DNA from: Valencia hispanica
Lineage: Eukaryota; Chordata; Actinopteri; Cyprinodontiformes; Valenciidae
Reading direction: 5' to 3'
Assembly: GCA_963556495.2 (NCBI GenBank)
Contig: OY747710.1
Location: 38,209,000-38,272,999 of the forward strand
Length of the DNA stretch: 64,000 bases
Below are positions 60,370 to 64,000 of the stretch, one piece after another. The number at the start of each line of letters is the position of its first letter. Position 1 is the first letter of the stretch. Both the position numbers and the translations under genes were made by a program. The notes under the pieces are model-generated. The model worked only from the letters and a program-made list of their open reading frames with translations, made no database searches and was not told the origin of the DNA.

Positions 60370-61311
60370 TCACTCGTATTCAATTCAATTCAGTTTATTT
60401 ATATAGCGCCAATTCACAACAGATGTCATCTGAAGGCACTTAACAAGAAGTCATTTCAATACATTTATACAAGCATTCCAATCAGTTAAAAAGTTTCCTA
60501 TTTAAGGAATCCCAGCAGATTGCGTCAGTCATTGGCGTGAGGTTGGGCAGACTTTCCAACCACAGCAATCCTTCAGCAATCCCTCATACTGAGCAAGCAT
60601 GTAGCGACGGTGGAGAGGAAAAACTCCCCTTTAACAGGAAGAAACCTCCAACAGAACCAGGCTCAGTAGGAGCGGCCATCTGCCACGACCGTCTGGGGGT
60701 TTGAGAAGACAGAGCAGAAACACAGAAGGAACAGAAGATCTGATATAAGAGAACATTCTATGTTACAGAAAGTAAAAAGTTGATAACATGACACAGTGGA
60801 TGTTCAGTTACTGGGAGCACCATCCCAGTCCATGCCCCTTGTCCAACAGGGCATTGCAGCCAAGCAGGATACCAGACCAGGTGTATCTTCTATGGAGAGA
60901 AAAACACTGAGAGAAAACAAAGTTAACAGTCGAAATAACAGAATGTACTGTAATACAACTGGAGAGTAGTAGGAGAAAAAGAAATAGCAGAGTGAAGAAA
61001 ATTGGTAAGTCTGTCCTCCAGCAGTCTAAGCCTATAGCAGCATAACTACAGAGATGGTTCAAGATGACCTTAGCCACTCTAACTATAAGCTTTATCAAAA
61101 AGGAAAGTTTTAAGCCTGGCCTTAAAAGTAAACAGAGTGTCTGCCTCACGGACTAAAGCTGGGAGCTGGTTCCACAGGAGAGGAGCCTGATAACTAAAAG
61201 ATCTGCCTCCCATTCTACTTTTAGAAATCCTAGGAACTACAAGTAAACCTGCAGTCTGAGAGCGAAGTGCTCTGTTAGGAACATATAAAACTATTAGATC
61301 TCTGATGTATG
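60370..61311 (-). mobile_element. L2-like LINE, 3' part
   Basis: The - strand frame 61311-61079 holds the C-terminal end of the LINE ORF2 (RSQTAGLLVVPR, MGGRSFSYQAPLLWNQLP, ADTLFTFKARLKTFLF). It is followed by the 3' UTR and a tail with GATGTCATCT...GGCGCTATATAAATAAACTG and short TGAAT repeats at the extreme 3' end. It is continuous with 62437-64000 before the opposite-strand LINE inserted. Confidence 0.8.
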
Positions 61312-62436
61312 ATGAGCTTGAAGATGCCATCATCCACCTACTTCAACCAACCCACTGTCATCTGGACAAAGCAGGCAGCACTGTGAGGATCATGTTCTTT
61401 GATTTCTCTAGTGCATTTAACACAATTCAGCCTGATTTGCTTTGTCAGAAACTCCTGAAGACACAGGTGGAGCCCTCAACAATCGCCAGGATCAATGACT
61501 ACCTGACCAACAGACCACAATTTGTGAGACTGAAGAATTGTGTGTCAAACCAGGTGGTCAGCAGCACAGGAGCACCACAGGGGACCGTACTCTCACCATT
61601 CCTTTTTACTCTGCACACCTCAGACTTCCAGTACAAATCAGAGACCTGTCATCTGCAGAAATACTCAGATGACTCTGCAATTGTCGGGTGTATCAGAGAT
61701 GGACAAGAAGCTGAATACAGAGAGCTGGTGGACCGCTTTGTGACATGGTGTGGAAACAATCGTCTCACCTTGAATGTGAACAAAACAAAGGAGATGATTG
61801 TAGATTTCAGAAGAAACAGGGATAAGTCAATCACTGTTTCCATCATGGGAGAAGAAGTGGAGGTGGTTGAGGAATATAAATACCTCGGAGTTCACCTTGA
61901 CAACAGACTGGACTGGAGGCGCAACACTGAAGCCGTCTACAAGAAGGGACAGAGCAGACTGTACTTCTTGAGGAAGCTTAGGTCCTTCAAGGTTTGCAGC
62001 AAGATGCTGCAAATCTTCTACAAGTCTGTTGTGGAGAGTGTAATCTCTTCAGCCGTCATCTGTTGGGGTAGCAGCATCAGAGCCAGGGATTTAAAAAGGC
62101 TAAACAACCTGATAAAGAAGGTTCTGGTTCTGTTCTTGGGACAACTGTGGAAAATCTGGAGATGATGATACAAAGAAGGATTCTTCATAAAATCAAAAAA
62201 ATTATGGACAACCCTGAGCATCCTCTTCATGAGACAGTCATACAACAACAGAGCGTCTTCAGTCGGAGGCTTCTTCAGTTTCGCTGCAATACAGACCGCT
62301 ACAGGAAATCCTTCCTGCCCACAGCCATCATTATCTACAACAACTCCTTAAAGATTTAATTATATGAGCTATACCAACACTTAATTTCCCTCTGGGATCA
62401 ATAAAGTATTTTTGAATTGAATTGAATTTGAATTTG
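61312..62436 (+). mobile_element. 5'-truncated Rex/CR1-like LINE inserted in L2
   Basis: The + strand frame from about 61320 to 62120 is a reverse transcriptase: FFDFSSAFNTI, STGAPQGTVLSPFLF, a variant catalytic box YSDDSAIVG (usual F/Y-A/S-DD), ETWCG-like VTWCGNN, LNVNKTKEM and YKYLGVHLD. After a frameshift near 62120-62150 the C-terminal part continues to about 62359 (HKIKKIMDNPEHPLHE, RCNTDRYRKSF). It ends CCCTCTGGGATCAATAAAGT plus TTGAATTGAATT tail repeats. The family was recognised by motif; Rex1-type or other jockey-superfamily member is not settled. Confidence 0.85.
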
Positions 62437-64000
62437 AATTATTAAGGGCTTTGTATGTAAGAAGAAGGATCTTAAATTCTATTCTGGATTTAACAGGGAG
62501 CCAATGAAGGGAAGCTAAAACAGGAGAAATGTGATCTCTATCTTTAATATTCATCAGAACTCTTGCTGCCGCATTTTGGATCAACTGAAGGCTTTTAATG
62601 GCATTTTGTGGACTACCTGATAGTAAAGAATTACAGTAGTCCAGCCTTGAGGTAACAAATGCATGGACTAGTTTCTCAGCATCACTCCTGGACAGGATGT
62701 TTCTAACTTTAGCAATATTCTGGAGGTGAAAGAAAGAAATCCTAGAAACCTGTTTAATATGGGATTTAAATGTCAAGTCTTTGTAAAACGCCGAGGTTCT
62801 TTATGTTATTACTGGGGGCCAATTTAATGCCATCCAGATGAAGTGATTGACTAATCAGTTTCTGTTTTAGAACTTCTGGTCCAAAGACAGCAACTTCTGT
62901 CTGGTCAGAATTTAAAAGCAAAAGGTTTAGGGTCATCTATGTTTTTATATCTTCCAGACAGGCCTGTAATCTACCTAACTGACTGGGTTCATCAGGATTT
63001 ATGGATAAATATAGTTGTGTATCATCGGCATAGCTGTGGAAATTTATCCCATGCTGTCTAATGATTCTACCAATTGGCAGCATATATATGGTGAAAAGAA
63101 TTGGTCCAAGCACAGAACCCTGTGGAACTCCACAATTAACCCTTGAGAGTGAAGAAGATGTATCATTTAGATGAACAAACTGGAATCTGTCAGACATATA
63201 TGATTTAAACCAGCCTAGTGCTGTTCCTTTGATCCCTGCAACATGTTCAAGCCTTTCTAAGAGAATATTATGATCGACTGTGTCAAAAGCAGCACTGAGA
63301 TCTAACAAAACCAGAACAGACACAAGGCCATTATCTGAGGTCATGAGAATATCATTAGTAACCTTCACCAGTGGTGTTTCAGTGCTATGATGAGCTCTAA
63401 AACCTGACTGAAACTCTTCAAACAGCTCGTTACTGTTTAGATGCTCACAGACTTGATTAGCAACTATTTTCTCAGGGACTTTGGATAAGAAAGGAAGGTT
63501 AGATATAGGTCTGTAATTCACTAAGTCATCTTGATCAAGGGAAGGTTTCTTGAGTAAAGGTTTAATTACAGCTATTTTAAATTCTTGTGGTACGTATCCG
63601 TTTACTAAGGATAGATTCATCATATCCAAAATGGGGCCAGGAACCAAATGGAACACTTCTTTAAATATATTGGTTGGGATTGGGTCCAACATACAATTTG
63701 AAGGTTTAGATGAGGCTATTTTTGATAATTCCGAAAGCTCGACTGAATCAAAACAGCCTAAGCACAAATGAGGTTCTACAGTTCTTTCCGATGCTGCCTC
63801 ATTTACTGAGGAAGAAGTAATCATGTTTGGGAGGATGCCAATGATTTTAGTTTTAATAGAATTAATTTTATTTATGAAGAATCCCATAAAATCATCACTG
63901 CTAAGAGCTGGGGGAATAGTTGGCTCAACAGAGCTATGACTCTGTAAGTTTGCTAACTGTACTAAAAAGAAACCTAGGATTGTTTTTATTCGCCTCTATT
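62437..64000 (-). mobile_element. L2-like LINE, central part, continuing past the edge
   Basis: The - strand carries the RT domain upstream of the insertion; 62776-62440 holds the post-RT part (FFHLQNIAKVRNIL, AFVTSRLDYCNSLL, LQNAAARVL-like LIQNAAARVL, LHWLPVKSRI) and joins the fragment at 61311. Frameshifts occur around 62780-62940 and near 63920. Confidence 0.85.
62937..63887 (-). pseudogene. L2-like reverse transcriptase fragment
   Basis: A 316-residue open stretch covering the RT core: NYRPISNLPFLSK, FQSGFRAHHSTET, LLDLSAAFDTVDH with the first catalytic Asp, GVPQGSVLGPILF and the YADD box (SYADDTQLYL). It ends at a TAG where the family normally has Trp (IKT then stop), and upstream frameshifts separate it from the endonuclease part. 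Non-functional, but the catalytic motifs are intact. Confidence 0.85.

Overview
The window is a piece of a vertebrate nuclear genome, almost certainly a teleost fish. Genes are split by GT-AG introns, the background is AT-rich, and the repeats are typical of fish: Tc1/mariner, hAT and PIF/Harbinger DNA transposons, L2-like and Rex/CR1-like LINEs, BEL/Pao and other LTR elements, and tRNA-derived SINEs. F-type lectin and FXYD genes fit a fish. I did not assign a species. All splice junctions were read by eye from GT/AG signals, phase agreement and protein continuity.

Left part (1-8.1 kb). The 3' part of an FXYD-family Na,K-ATPase regulator runs on the + strand (coding exons between 595 and 3426; the start exon was not found). 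Facing it on the - strand (5682-7831) is a complete four-exon secreted lectin gene of 271 codons. It fuses an F-type (fucolectin) domain to a short C-type lectin domain. A palindromic TATA element and a perfect 12-bp hairpin lie just upstream of it.

Middle (12.6-32.5 kb). Two tandem + strand paralogues encode CD225/dispanin proteins of the PRRT1/SynDIG type, each with a proline-rich cytosolic N-terminus carrying a PPPY motif. Copy A (12702-26942) is complete in three exons, and its second exon holds an expanded Q/F/P-rich tandem repeat. Copy B (29050-32440) shows only its first two coding exons; I could not find the third. The 11-kb second intron of copy A carries a ~7.6-kb LTR element (16722-24297, - strand) and a SINE that ends 24 bp before the last exon.

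Right part (32.5-64 kb). I recognise no host gene here; it is a transposon graveyard. It holds a degenerate Tc1-like element with TIRs, and a long decayed BEL/Pao retrotransposon on the - strand (about 35.3-49.3 kb) interrupted by SINE, L2, Harbinger-like and hAT insertions. The hAT copy itself hosts a nearly intact Tc1 element. Further on there are more Tc1 remnants, MITE-like palindromes, and finally an L2-type LINE on the - strand, running off the right edge, split by a second LINE in the opposite direction.

The most unusual items are the F-type/C-type lectin fusion whose sugar-binding residues look lost in both domains, the repeat expansion in one of two dispanin paralogues, the asymmetric LTR element without recognisable coding capacity, and the well resolved nested insertions.
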